A DNA stretch of 12,827 nt. Source: RYN-431 sp036388295. Its GTDB lineage: Bacteria; Planctomycetota; Phycisphaerae; Tepidisphaerales; Tepidisphaeraceae. The stretch is taken from positions 1-12,827 of the forward strand of contig DASVSC010000264.1 of NCBI GenBank assembly GCA_036388295.1, written 5' to 3'. This document shows positions 6,419 through 12,827 of this stretch, in pieces. Each line of letters begins with the position of its first letter. The stretch's first letter is position 1. Below the pieces are notes generated by a model that was not told where the DNA came from, ran no database searches, and saw only the letters and a program-made list of their open reading frames with translations. The position numbers and the translations under genes were made by a program.

Positions 6419-8749
6419 ATGGCGTCGCGCCCCGCGCCCCTTTCTCAACTCTGGCAGATGCCGCTGCTGCTCGTCAGCTTCGGCCTGTTCGGTTACGCCA
6501 CGTACCTGCTCTGGGACCCCAAGCCCGGCCCGACCATCGAGCAACGGCTCGCGGCGGCCAAGCAGATGCTGACGTTCGAACGCCCTGAAGCGGCCGTCGA
6601 GCAGCTCAACGGCATCGCCAAGCTCGACAAGCTCACCCCGCCCCAGAAAAGCCGCACGCACCTGCTGCTGGCCGAAGGCATCGAGCAGTACCAGGACCAG
6701 AAAAAGGTGCTGATCCCCGCGCTGCAGACGCGCATCATCGAACAAACCCGATTGGCCCTGGCGAACGGCCAGACGATCGACGCCAGCGGCTACAGCCGTG
6801 TGGCGCGGGCCTTCGAAATGCTCGGCCAGACGAACGAGGCGCTCGACCATTACAAGCGGGCGGCCACGCTCGATCCGGACAAGTCGCTGCGCATGTCGCG
6901 CAAGATTATCGAACTGGAACTGCAGGGTTCCGACGCCGCCGCCGCCGACGCGGAATTGAAGGATTATCTCAAATCGCCCGCCCTGACCGACGCCGAACGC
7001 TGCTGGGCGCTCGGCGAGCGGGCGCAGGTGTTGACGGACCAGAAGCAGTACGTCGACGCCCGCATCCTGCTGGCCCAGGCGCTGAAGCTGTCGGCCAACA
7101 CGATGCAGGAAGGGGAGATCAACTACCGCAGCGGCTACGTCAGCTACGCACTCGGCCAGTTGGAAGACGCCGAGCGGTCGCTGCGGGTGTCCCGCGAGCA
7201 GTTCCGTGGCCGTCATCCGCTCGACGCCGAGGCGGCGCTGCTGCTGGGCCGGATTCACCAGGACCGCAACCAGGCTGAAATGGCCGAGAGTTTTTACGCG
7301 GACGTGTTGAAGGACTTCCCGGAATCCAAAGTCGTGCCGCGGGCGAAGCTGGGCTTGGCCCTGTGCCGGGCCGCCCGCCGCGAGGACGATGCGGCCGTCA
7401 CGGAACTGACCGAACTGACGAAGCAGACCGAGCAGCGGCCGAAGCTGGCGGGCATCAAAAACGAAGTTTTGGCGGGCCTGCGGCAGGCGGGCGGCTGGAT
7501 GGCGTCGCGCGGCAACGTCAAAGGCGCGCTCGACCTTATGGCGGCCGAGCAGCAGTTGCAGCCCGAGCCAGCGACCGAGTTCTTCGGCCGGCTCAGCGAA
7601 GCGTTCGAGACGCGCGCCGCGCAGATCGAAGCCACGCTCGCCGACGCCGCGCCGGCCGAACGGATCAAGCGTGCCCGCCAGGTGCGCGACCTTCGCCACC
7701 GCGCCGCCGACGCGAGCGTCGCGTATTCGCAGAAGCAGACCCTCGCCGACGACAAGGCGTACGCCGACTCGCTGTGGCGCGGCATCGATTTGTACGAACG
7801 CGCCGGCGACGTCCCGTCGGCCATCGCGTCGCTGGAGCTGTTCGTCACCGAGCGTCCGAACGACCCGCTGGCCCCCGAGGCGATGTTCCGCCTCGGCCAG
7901 GCGTACCGCTCCATCGGCCAGTTCGACAAGGCCATCGCGGCGTACCAGCAGAACCAGGCGAAGTACCCCAAGAGTCTGGCCGCCAGCAAAAGCGCCGTGC
8001 CGCTGGCGATGGCGTACGTGGCTAAAGGGCCGGACCATTTCAGCCGGGCGCAGGCGGTGCTGGAATCGGTGATCGACAACAATCCGCTGCTCGGCCCGGA
8101 GAGCGAAGAGTTCAAAAGCGCCTTGTTCGAGCTGGGCCAACTCGGCTATCGGTCGGGGCGGTACGAGCAGGCGATCGTCCGCTTGGTTGAGTTCCGCGAC
8201 AGGTTCGCCAACGACCCGCGCATGGGCCAGGTGACGTTCCTCACCGGCGACAGCTACCGCAAAAGCGCGCAGCAACTGGGCCAAAAAACCTCCACCGCCA
8301 GCACGGCCGACCCGAGCTTCAACGCGACCGAAATCGCCAGCGCCCAGCGCGAACGGCTCGGCAAAGCCAAGGCGCTGTACGACCAGGTCGTGGACCGTTA
8401 CCGCGACGCGCCGCCGCCGGGCGACACGGAAAAGCTGTACGACAAGCTCGCCCATTTTTACCGGGCTGACTGCCTGTACGACCTCGGCGAGTACGAAAAG
8501 GCGATCCCGCTGTACGACAACGCCGCGTTCCGCTTTCAGGACGACCCGTCGGCGCTCGCGGCCTACGTGCAGATCGTCAACGCCTGGTGCCGGCTCGGCA
8601 AACCCGAGCAGGCCAAGGCTGCGAACGAGCGGGCCAAATGGGTGTTGCGACGCATTCCGCCGGAAGCTTTCAGCAACGGCTCGTTCTCCATGCCGAAGGA
8701 ATACTGGGAACAGTGGCTCAAGTGGGCCAACGAATCCGGGATGTGGTAA
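6419..8749 (+). CDS. Membrane-anchored TPR protein upstream of flagellar genes
   Basis: From ATG 6419 the product has 776 residues. A short N-terminal tail is followed by one hydrophobic segment (about 13-32, MPLLLVSFGLFGYATYLLW), then a long soluble tetratricopeptide-repeat region. Clear TPR helices include YSRVARAFEMLGQTNEALDH, AEAALLLGRIHQDRNQAEMA, AMFRLGQAYRSIGQFDKAI, ALFELGQLGYRSGRYEQAI and RADCLYDLGEYEKAIPLY. With a single anchor the repeats probably face the periplasm, as in YbgF/BamD-like assembly scaffolds, but topology is inferred. The frame is open back to ATG 6260 and also has ATG 6362. I chose 6419 because AAAGG lies 8 bases upstream and the membrane anchor follows directly. The stop overlaps the next gene's ATG by one base (TAATG), so it is probably translated together with the FlgN-like gene. 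The partner and function are unknown. Confidence 0.85.
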   Translation: MASRPAPLSQLWQMPLLLVSFGLFGYATYLLWDPKPGPTIEQRLAAAKQMLTFERPEAAVEQLNGIAKLDKLTPPQKSRTHLLLAEGIEQYQDQKKVLIPALQTRIIEQTRLALANGQTIDASGYSRVARAFEMLGQTNEALDHYKRAATLDPDKSLRMSRKIIELELQGSDAAAADAELKDYLKSPALTDAERCWALGERAQVLTDQKQYVDARILLAQALKLSANTMQEGEINYRSGYVSYALGQLEDAERSLRVSREQFRGRHPLDAEAALLLGRIHQDRNQAEMAESFYADVLKDFPESKVVPRAKLGLALCRAARREDDAAVTELTELTKQTEQRPKLAGIKNEVLAGLRQAGGWMASRGNVKGALDLMAAEQQLQPEPATEFFGRLSEAFETRAAQIEATLADAAPAERIKRARQVRDLRHRAADASVAYSQKQTLADDKAYADSLWRGIDLYERAGDVPSAIASLELFVTERPNDPLAPEAMFRLGQAYRSIGQFDKAIAAYQQNQAKYPKSLAASKSAVPLAMAYVAKGPDHFSRAQAVLESVIDNNPLLGPESEEFKSALFELGQLGYRSGRYEQAIVRLVEFRDRFANDPRMGQVTFLTGDSYRKSAQQLGQKTSTASTADPSFNATEIASAQRERLGKAKALYDQVVDRYRDAPPPGDTEKLYDKLAHFYRADCLYDLGEYEKAIPLYDNAAFRFQDDPSALAAYVQIVNAWCRLGKPEQAKAANERAKWVLRRIPPEAFSNGSFSMPKEYWEQWLKWANESGMW

Positions 8750-9198
8750 TGGACAACAAGCCGCCGATCATCGTGTCGCTCGAGGCGCAAGTCGGGCATT
8801 ACCGTCGGCTGCAGAAATTGTCCGACATGCAGCGCGTGTACGTCCGCGAGAACCAGACCGACGAACTGCTGGCCGTTCTGCAGACGCGGTCGGAACTGCT
8901 GAGCGAAATCGCCCGATTGGAACAGGACGTCGCCCCGCTGAAACGCAGCTGGGCCGACACGTCGCTGGCCCTGTCGCCGGCCTTGCGTGAAGCCGCCGTC
9001 GCAATGCTGGCCGAGACGCGAACGCTGTTGCAGCAGATCACCCAGGCCGACCAGGACGACGTGCTGCTGCTGCAACAGCGCAAGCTCAACGTCGGCAAGC
9101 AGATTCAGCAGCACCAGAGCGCCAAGCGCGTGAACACGCGTTACGCCGCCAATGCCTACACGTCGTCCGCCGGTTCGCGTTTGAACGTCCAGAAATGA
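8749..9198 (+). CDS. FlgN-like flagellar export chaperone (putative)
   Basis: 149 residues, almost entirely helical and rich in Leu, Gln, Glu and Ala, with no signal peptide or membrane segment. Residues about 8-65 and 85-130 look like coiled-coil helices. Size and composition match FlgN-type chaperones, which hold the hook-filament junction proteins FlgK and FlgL in the cytoplasm before export. FlgN proteins share little sequence, so this call rests on length, helical pattern and the flagellar neighbourhood, not on a diagnostic motif. The ATG overlaps the preceding TPR stop (TAATG) and its TGA overlaps the next gene's ATG (ATGA). The frame stays open upstream, but starting at the overlap is the natural choice. 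The last 20 residues look disordered. It could instead be an uncharacterised coiled-coil protein. Confidence 0.6.
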   Translation: MDNKPPIIVSLEAQVGHYRRLQKLSDMQRVYVRENQTDELLAVLQTRSELLSEIARLEQDVAPLKRSWADTSLALSPALREAAVAMLAETRTLLQQITQADQDDVLLLQQRKLNVGKQIQQHQSAKRVNTRYAANAYTSSAGSRLNVQK

Positions 9199-10028
9199 CC
9201 GCCACGACCGCGCCAACCCCCGTCAGCCACGCCCAGCGCGTCGAAGAGCTGGGGCGCATCATCATGGCGTATTCGGAAGTCACCGACCGCCTGCAGACCA
9301 GCCACGATGAACTGAAGACTAAAGTCGAGCAACTGCAGGACGAGCTCGGCCAGAAAAACCGCGAACTGGAACGCCGCAACCGCCTGGCCGCCCTCGGCGA
9401 AATGGCCGCGGGCCTGGCCCACGAAATCCGCAACCCGCTCGGCGGCATTCAGCTCTACGCGTCGCTGCTCGCGCAAGACGTCGCCGACCGACCCGACTCG
9501 GCCAACACCGTCCGAAAAATCGTCAGCGGCGTGAAACGCCTCGAAGCGCTCGTCTCGCAAGTACTGAACTTCTCGCGCGAAATCACCGCCGACGTTGAGG
9601 ACTGCGACGCGGCTGAAATCGTTCGCGAAGCCGTCGAAGTCGCTTCGGCCAAAGCCGAACCGGCCGGCGTGACGGTGACACTCGTTTCGCCCGACACCCT
9701 CGCCGCCCGCGTCGACGGCCGCCTGCTCACGCAGGCGGTGCTGAACCTGACGCTCAACGCCGTTGAAGCCGCGCGCGACGCCGGCGGCGGCGCGGTGACG
9801 GTCACCCTCGCCGACAGCGACGGCCGCTTGTCGCTCTGCGTCGAAGACACCGGCCCCGGCATTCCCGCCGACCTGCTGGACCGCATTTTCAACCCCTTTT
9901 TCACGACCAAGGACGACGGCACCGGCCTCGGCCTGTCAATCGTCCACCGCATTGTCGAAGCCCACGGCGGGGCGATCAGTGCGGTGAACCGCCCCGAAGG
10001 CGGCGCGAGGTTTGAATTGAAGATTTAG
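9195..10028 (+). CDS. Soluble FlrB/NtrB-type sensor histidine kinase
   Basis: 277 residues with all core kinase motifs. The H-box LAHEIRNPLGGIQL carries the phosphoacceptor H76; the N-box is LNLTLNAVEA (N188 probable Mg ligand); G1 is DTGPGIP (219-224 region), the F-box FNPFFTTK (232-239) and G2 GTGLGLS (242-248). The N-terminus (about 15-65) is a coiled coil with no membrane segment and no obvious PAS fold, so the protein is cytoplasmic and reads an internal signal. This matches FlrB/FleS-type kinases that phosphorylate the FlrC-type activator encoded next. It starts inside the preceding stop (ATGA overlap of 4 bases), so its synthesis is probably coupled to the FlgN-like gene. An inverted repeat and a 117-base gap separate it from the response regulator. 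Confidence 0.9.
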   Translation: MTATTAPTPVSHAQRVEELGRIIMAYSEVTDRLQTSHDELKTKVEQLQDELGQKNRELERRNRLAALGEMAAGLAHEIRNPLGGIQLYASLLAQDVADRPDSANTVRKIVSGVKRLEALVSQVLNFSREITADVEDCDAAEIVREAVEVASAKAEPAGVTVTLVSPDTLAARVDGRLLTQAVLNLTLNAVEAARDAGGGAVTVTLADSDGRLSLCVEDTGPGIPADLLDRIFNPFFTTKDDGTGLGLSIVHRIVEAHGGAISAVNRPEGGARFELKI

Positions 10029-10033
10029 TGGGA

Positions 10034-10124
10034 AGTGGAGAGTTGGAAGTAGAGAGTGGAGAGTTAAGAAAAAAGAGTCTGCGATTTTCTGCAACTCTCC
10101 ACTCTCTACTTCCAACTCTCCACT
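10034..10124. repeat. Perfect 32-base inverted repeat made of 7-base units
   Basis: Arms 10034-10065 and 10093-10124 are exact reverse complements around a 27-base loop. The left arm is pure-purine-rich and reads as a degenerate 7-base tandem repeat (consensus AGTNGAG with variation); the right arm is its pyrimidine-rich complement. It starts 5 bases after the kinase stop and ends about 10 bases before the Shine-Dalgarno of the response regulator. A 32-pair hairpin in the mRNA could attenuate or partly uncouple the two genes, but there is no T-run. A related structure lies at 12462-12542. Confidence 0.9.
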
Positions 10125-10145
10125 AACTTTACCAAGGAGCCACGG

Positions 10146-11528
10146 ATGGCCCGGATTCTTGTTTGTGACGACCAGGAAATGATGCGCGACAGCCTCGCGG
10201 CGATTCTCGCCCGCGAAGGCCACGACCTTACCGCCGCCGGCGACGGGCCGCAGGCACTGCAACGCCTCGCGGCGGGGCGGTTCGATCTGCTGATTACGGA
10301 TCTGAAGATGCCGCGGATGACCGGCTTGGAACTGCTCGGCGAAGCCAAAAAACTTCGGCCGGAGATGCCGGTCGTGCTGATGACCGCCTTCGCCACCGTC
10401 CAGACGGCCGTCGAGGCGATGAAACTCGGCGCGTACGATTACATCCAGAAGCCGTTCGAAGGCGACGAGATCAAACTCCTCGTCAACCGCACGCTCGAAC
10501 ACAGCTCGCTGAAGCAGGAAAACGCGGCGCTGAAGGCGGCCGTCGTTGACTTCAATGCGCCCAAGCCGCTCATCGGCGACGGCGAAGTGATGGCCCAGAT
10601 CAAGAAGCGGATCGAACTCGTCGGCCGGTCGAACGTGACGGTGCTCATCCGCGGCGAGAGCGGCACGGGCAAGGAAGTCGTCGCCCGCGCGATCCATGCC
10701 GCGAGCGAACGCCGCGACCGGCCGCTGCTGGCCGTGAATTGTGCCGCCCTGAGCGAGAACCTGCTTGAATCCGAACTATTCGGCCATGAAAAGGGCGCGT
10801 TCACCGGGGCCGACAAGTTGCGCAAAGGCCGCTTCGAATTGGCGGACGGCGGCACGCTGCTGCTGGACGAGATCAGCGAAATCCCGCCCGGCTTGCAGGC
10901 CAAGCTATTGCGGGTTCTGCAGGAAAGCTGTTTCGAACGCGTCGGCAGCAGCACCACGCAGGTGGTGGACGTGCGGGTGATTGCCACCAGTAATCGCGAT
11001 TTGGAAGACGAAGTGGCCGAAGGGCGGTTCCGTGAGGACTTGTTCTACCGGCTGAACGTGGTGCCGATGGATTTGCCGAGCCTGAGTGAGCGGGCCGAGG
11101 ACGTGCCGGATTTGGTGCGCCACTTCCTGCACCGCATCGCCAAGCGCGACCAGTCGGCCTTCCGCCACGTAGAGCCCGAAGCGATGCGATTGCTGCAGCA
11201 ATACCCGTGGCCGGGCAACGTGCGAGAGCTGCAGAACATCGTGGAACGCGCCGTCGTGCTGGAGCCCGACCCGGCCGTGATTCGCGCCACGACGCTGTCG
11301 CCGTGGCTGCGCATGCCGACGGCGTCGCCCGTCTCCGCCGCCGCCGCGCAAGACCTTGCCGGCCAACCGCTTGCGGACATCGAACGGCACGTGATTCTCA
11401 GCACCCTCGAACGTTTCAAGGGCCACCGCGTCAAGACCGCCAACAGCCTCGGCATCGGCTTGCGGACCCTCGGCATGAAACTCAAAAAATGGAAAGACGA
11501 AGGCGTCTGCGAGGAAGTCGGCGCATAA
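10146..11528 (+). CDS. FlrC/NtrC-type sigma-54-dependent response regulator
   Basis: 460 residues in the classic three-part layout. The receiver domain (1-120) has D8/D9, phospho-acceptor D52 (LITDLKMP), T80 and K102. The AAA+ domain (about 138-375) has Walker A GESGTGKE (170-177), the sigma-54 contact loop GAFTGA (217-222), Walker B LLLDE (D241, E242) and YPWPGNVREL (353-362). A Fis-type helix-turn-helix sits at about 410-450 (LADIERHVILSTLERFKGHR onward). Every catalytic residue checked is present, so it should hydrolyse ATP and open sigma-54 promoters when phosphorylated. A strong AAGGAG lies about 9 bases before the ATG. Its position directly after the kinase and before flgB, flgC and fliE points to control of flagellar genes. 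Other NtrC-family roles are less likely given the context. Confidence 0.93.
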   Translation: MARILVCDDQEMMRDSLAAILAREGHDLTAAGDGPQALQRLAAGRFDLLITDLKMPRMTGLELLGEAKKLRPEMPVVLMTAFATVQTAVEAMKLGAYDYIQKPFEGDEIKLLVNRTLEHSSLKQENAALKAAVVDFNAPKPLIGDGEVMAQIKKRIELVGRSNVTVLIRGESGTGKEVVARAIHAASERRDRPLLAVNCAALSENLLESELFGHEKGAFTGADKLRKGRFELADGGTLLLDEISEIPPGLQAKLLRVLQESCFERVGSSTTQVVDVRVIATSNRDLEDEVAEGRFREDLFYRLNVVPMDLPSLSERAEDVPDLVRHFLHRIAKRDQSAFRHVEPEAMRLLQQYPWPGNVRELQNIVERAVVLEPDPAVIRATTLSPWLRMPTASPVSAAAAQDLAGQPLADIERHVILSTLERFKGHRVKTANSLGIGLRTLGMKLKKWKDEGVCEEVGA

Positions 11529-11547
11529 CTTGCGCCCGGGGCGCAAG
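11529..11547. terminator. GC-rich hairpin after the response regulator gene
   Basis: CTTGCGC (11529-11535) pairs with GCGCAAG (11541-11547) around a 5-base CCGGG loop, beginning at the base after the stop codon. No T-run follows, so it is a terminator-like or mRNA-stabilising hairpin rather than a proven terminator. It may separate the regulatory genes from flgB. Confidence 0.4.
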
Positions 11548-11639
11548 AGTGCTTGGCAACGGGCCGGTTGACCGCGCCGGAATCGATTGAAAAGCGGATG
11601 CCTTCGCGGCACGCCGTTTGAAGTAAGGAGACCACGCTC

Positions 11640-12038
11640 ATGATCAAGCGACTGATGGATCAAACGAACTTGCCGCTTCTGGAGAAGATGGTGAAGTTCA
11701 CCCAGGCCCGATCGCGGGTGTTGGCGGAGAACGTGGTGAACCTGTCGACGCCGAACTACACGCCGAAGGATTTGGACCTGGATAAGTTCCAGGGCCTGCT
11801 GCGGGAAGAGGTCGACGGCCGCAAGCAGGGCCGGCCGGTGGACCGGTCGGCGACGGACAGGGCGCTGGAGGCGACGGACGCGAACGGCAACATCCTGTTC
11901 CACGACCGCAACAACCGGTCCGTCGAACAGCTGGTGACCGATCAGGCCAACAACGCCCTGATGCACAACATGATGATCGAGTTGATGCGCAAGCAGTTCA
12001 GTTCGATCCAGAATGCCCTCAAGGAACGCGTAAGCTAA
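11640..12038 (+). CDS. flgB: Flagellar proximal rod protein FlgB
   Basis: 132 residues, the normal FlgB length. The N-terminal helix LEKMVKFTQARSRVLAENVV leads into the rod-protein signature N-x-x-x-x-x-T-P-x-Y (NLSTPNYTPKD), and the C-terminal helix (about 97-130) ends the protein, as in other axial proteins whose two end helices pair. FlgB forms part of the proximal rod in the periplasm and is exported by the flagellar type III apparatus, so it lacks a signal peptide. AAGGAG at 11625-11630 lies 9 bases before the ATG. A 111-base gap separates it from the regulator gene, while flgC follows after 18 bases, so flgB probably begins the structural part of the operon. Confidence 0.93.
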   Translation: MIKRLMDQTNLPLLEKMVKFTQARSRVLAENVVNLSTPNYTPKDLDLDKFQGLLREEVDGRKQGRPVDRSATDRALEATDANGNILFHDRNNRSVEQLVTDQANNALMHNMMIELMRKQFSSIQNALKERVS

Positions 12039-12056
12039 GCGTAAAGGCAGGCAGGT

Positions 12057-12455
12057 ATGTTCGACGTACTGAATATGGGTGCCGGCGGTCTGCGAGCCCA
12101 GCGCACGCGCATGGACACGATCGCCAACAACGTGCTGAACATCAACACCACGCACAACGAGAACGGCGAGAAGATCCCGTTCCGCCGCCGCCTGGTCACG
12201 TTCCAGGCCGGCAGCCCGGAAGGCGGGCCCGGCGTGCACGTGAAGGAAATCAAGCAGGACCCCAGCCCCTTCAACGTCCGCTACGAGCCCGGCCACCCCG
12301 ACGCCGACGCCAACGGCAATGTCCTTTATCCGAACGTTGACCTTTCGATCGAAACGGTCAATATGATGGAAGCCAGCCGCGCCTACGAGGCGAACATCAG
12401 CATGATGGAAACGGCCAAGCAGATGTTTAATTCGGCGTTGCGGCTGATTGCTTAA
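12057..12455 (+). CDS. flgC: Flagellar proximal rod protein FlgC
   Basis: 132 residues, as expected for FlgC. The N-terminal rod motif is seen as MGAGGLRAQRTRMDTIANNV followed by LNINTT. The conserved C-terminal helix reads VNMMEASRAYEANISMMETA and continues to QMFNSALRLIA. A central P-N-V-D-L-S motif (YPNVDLSIETV) precedes it, typical of the FlgC/FlgG group. It assembles with FlgB in the proximal rod. It starts 18 bases after the flgB stop; AGGCAGG just upstream is a modest ribosome site. The flgB-flgC-fliE order is the common bacterial arrangement. No truncation or missing motif is seen. Confidence 0.95.
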   Translation: MFDVLNMGAGGLRAQRTRMDTIANNVLNINTTHNENGEKIPFRRRLVTFQAGSPEGGPGVHVKEIKQDPSPFNVRYEPGHPDADANGNVLYPNVDLSIETVNMMEASRAYEANISMMETAKQMFNSALRLIA

Positions 12456-12461
12456 GAATGG

Positions 12462-12542
12462 GTGGGAAGTTGATAGTGGAAAGCGGGAAGTAAGACACAA
12501 GAAGCGATCTTTACTTCCCACCTCCCACTATCAACTTCCCAC
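12462..12542. repeat. Imperfect 32-base inverted repeat between flgC and fliE
   Basis: Arms 12462-12493 and 12511-12542 are reverse complements with 3 mismatches in 32 around a 17-base loop. As in the repeat at 10034-10124, the left arm is purine-rich and follows a loose 7-base period (AGTGGAA-like units), and the right arm is the pyrimidine complement. It fills nearly the whole space between the flgC stop and the fliE ATG, ending 8 bases before that ATG. Confidence 0.88.
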
Positions 12543-12550
12543 TGATCCCC

Positions 12551-12827
12551 ATGATCGACCGCCTGACCAACCTCGCCACCCAACAGCTGGCCAAAACCGG
12601 CGCGCCCGGTGGTTCCAGTGCCACGCCCACTGAGGGCGGGGCGAGCTTTGCCGACGTGCTCAAGCAGCAGATCGGCGAGGTCGCGCAGCTGCAGCAGGAC
12701 GCCAGCTCGGCCGTCCAGAACCTGGCCACCGGTAAGACCGACGACGTCACCGGCGTTTTCGTGGCCATGGAAAAGAGCGAAACCGCCTTCAAGACCCTTC
12801 TCGCCATCCGCTCGAAATTGCTCGACG
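12551..12827 (+). CDS. fliE: Flagellar hook-basal body protein FliE (3' end cut by window)
   Basis: 92 codons are visible before the window ends. FliE is usually about 100 residues, so only a few C-terminal residues are missing. Family signatures: FADVLKQQIGEVAQLQQDA in the first half, then DVTGVFVAMEKSETAFKTLL and AIRSKLLD, corresponding to the conserved A-x-x-K-A/S-x-x-x-F-x-x-L-x-x-V/I-R-x-K-L segment. FliE joins the MS ring (FliF) to the proximal rod and is an early export substrate. The ATG at 12551 is the only sensible start, yet it has no Shine-Dalgarno: the 8 bases before it (TGATCCCC) follow directly on the inverted repeat. Translation may therefore depend on flgC or on mRNA structure. 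Confidence 0.92.
   Translation, partial: MIDRLTNLATQQLAKTGAPGGSSATPTEGGASFADVLKQQIGEVAQLQQDASSAVQNLATGKTDDVTGVFVAMEKSETAFKTLLAIRSKLLD

Noticed and set aside
6182..8455. 757-codon minus-strand open frame
   Set aside because: It lies antisense to the clear TPR gene; GC-rich codon use leaves the opposite frame open. The product is a low-complexity Arg/Val/Leu-rich chain with no motifs.
11553..11572. Another sigma-54-like site, TTGGCAAC with a -12 half 10 bases on
   Set aside because: The -12 half reads GT without the preceding TT, too far from consensus to support.
11607..11621. Sigma-54 promoter-like GGCACG-N4-TTGA upstream of flgB
   Set aside because: The -12 element has GA in place of GC, and the implied start near 11633 would leave the good AAGGAG ribosome site (11625-11630) untranscribed.
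10905..12521. 538-codon minus-strand open frame
   Set aside because: Antisense to the response regulator, flgB and flgC, all of which have unmistakable family motifs. The antisense product has His/Arg/Val-rich shadow composition.

Overview
The window looks like a Planctomycetota chromosome, most likely from the class Phycisphaerae. The clues are an N-terminal LEPR-XLL-like tag (ESLEDRKLFA) on a large secreted modular protein, the high-GC flagellar genes, and purine/pyrimidine hairpin repeats between genes. The class-level assignment is an inference from these features only.

There are two compartments. Positions 1 to about 5210 are visibly poorer in GC (hand count of 3001-3060: 22 of 60 bases G or C). 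They hold the 5' part of a very large minus-strand gene for a secreted modular glycoside-hydrolase-like protein, followed by about 1.75 kb with no convincing intact gene. That stretch has a decayed GHKL ATPase fragment, a coding-like frame with an internal stop and a hairpin terminator. At 5210-5254 lies the 3' part of a tRNA-Arg(ACG) gene: anticodon loop, variable loop, T-arm, 3' acceptor strand and discriminator base. It has no matching 5' half but is followed by a good intrinsic terminator. This is how the distal end of an island integrated in a tRNA gene looks, so everything left of about 5210 is probably accessory DNA.

From about 5255 on, the sequence is dense, GC-rich (8041-8100: 41 of 60) and nearly all on the plus strand. 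It starts with a YycJ/WalJ-like metallo-beta-lactamase-fold protein. A long perfect inverted repeat (REPIN-like) follows, then a tightly packed cluster: a membrane-anchored TPR protein, a FlgN-like coiled-coil protein, a soluble FlrB/NtrB-type histidine kinase, an FlrC/NtrC-type sigma-54 activator, FlgB, FlgC and FliE (cut by the window end). The first three genes overlap by 1 and 4 bases, which suggests translational coupling. The kinase and activator presumably gate flagellar transcription. FlgB, FlgC and FliE build the proximal rod and its junction with the MS ring, and FlgN-type proteins chaperone hook-associated proteins. The TPR protein is the unexplained member.

Two non-identical hairpins with 32-base arms, each arm a degenerate 7-base tandem repeat, sit right after the kinase gene and between flgC and fliE. 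They look like members of one dispersed repeat family and are the most interesting non-coding structures in the window, next to the tRNA fragment.
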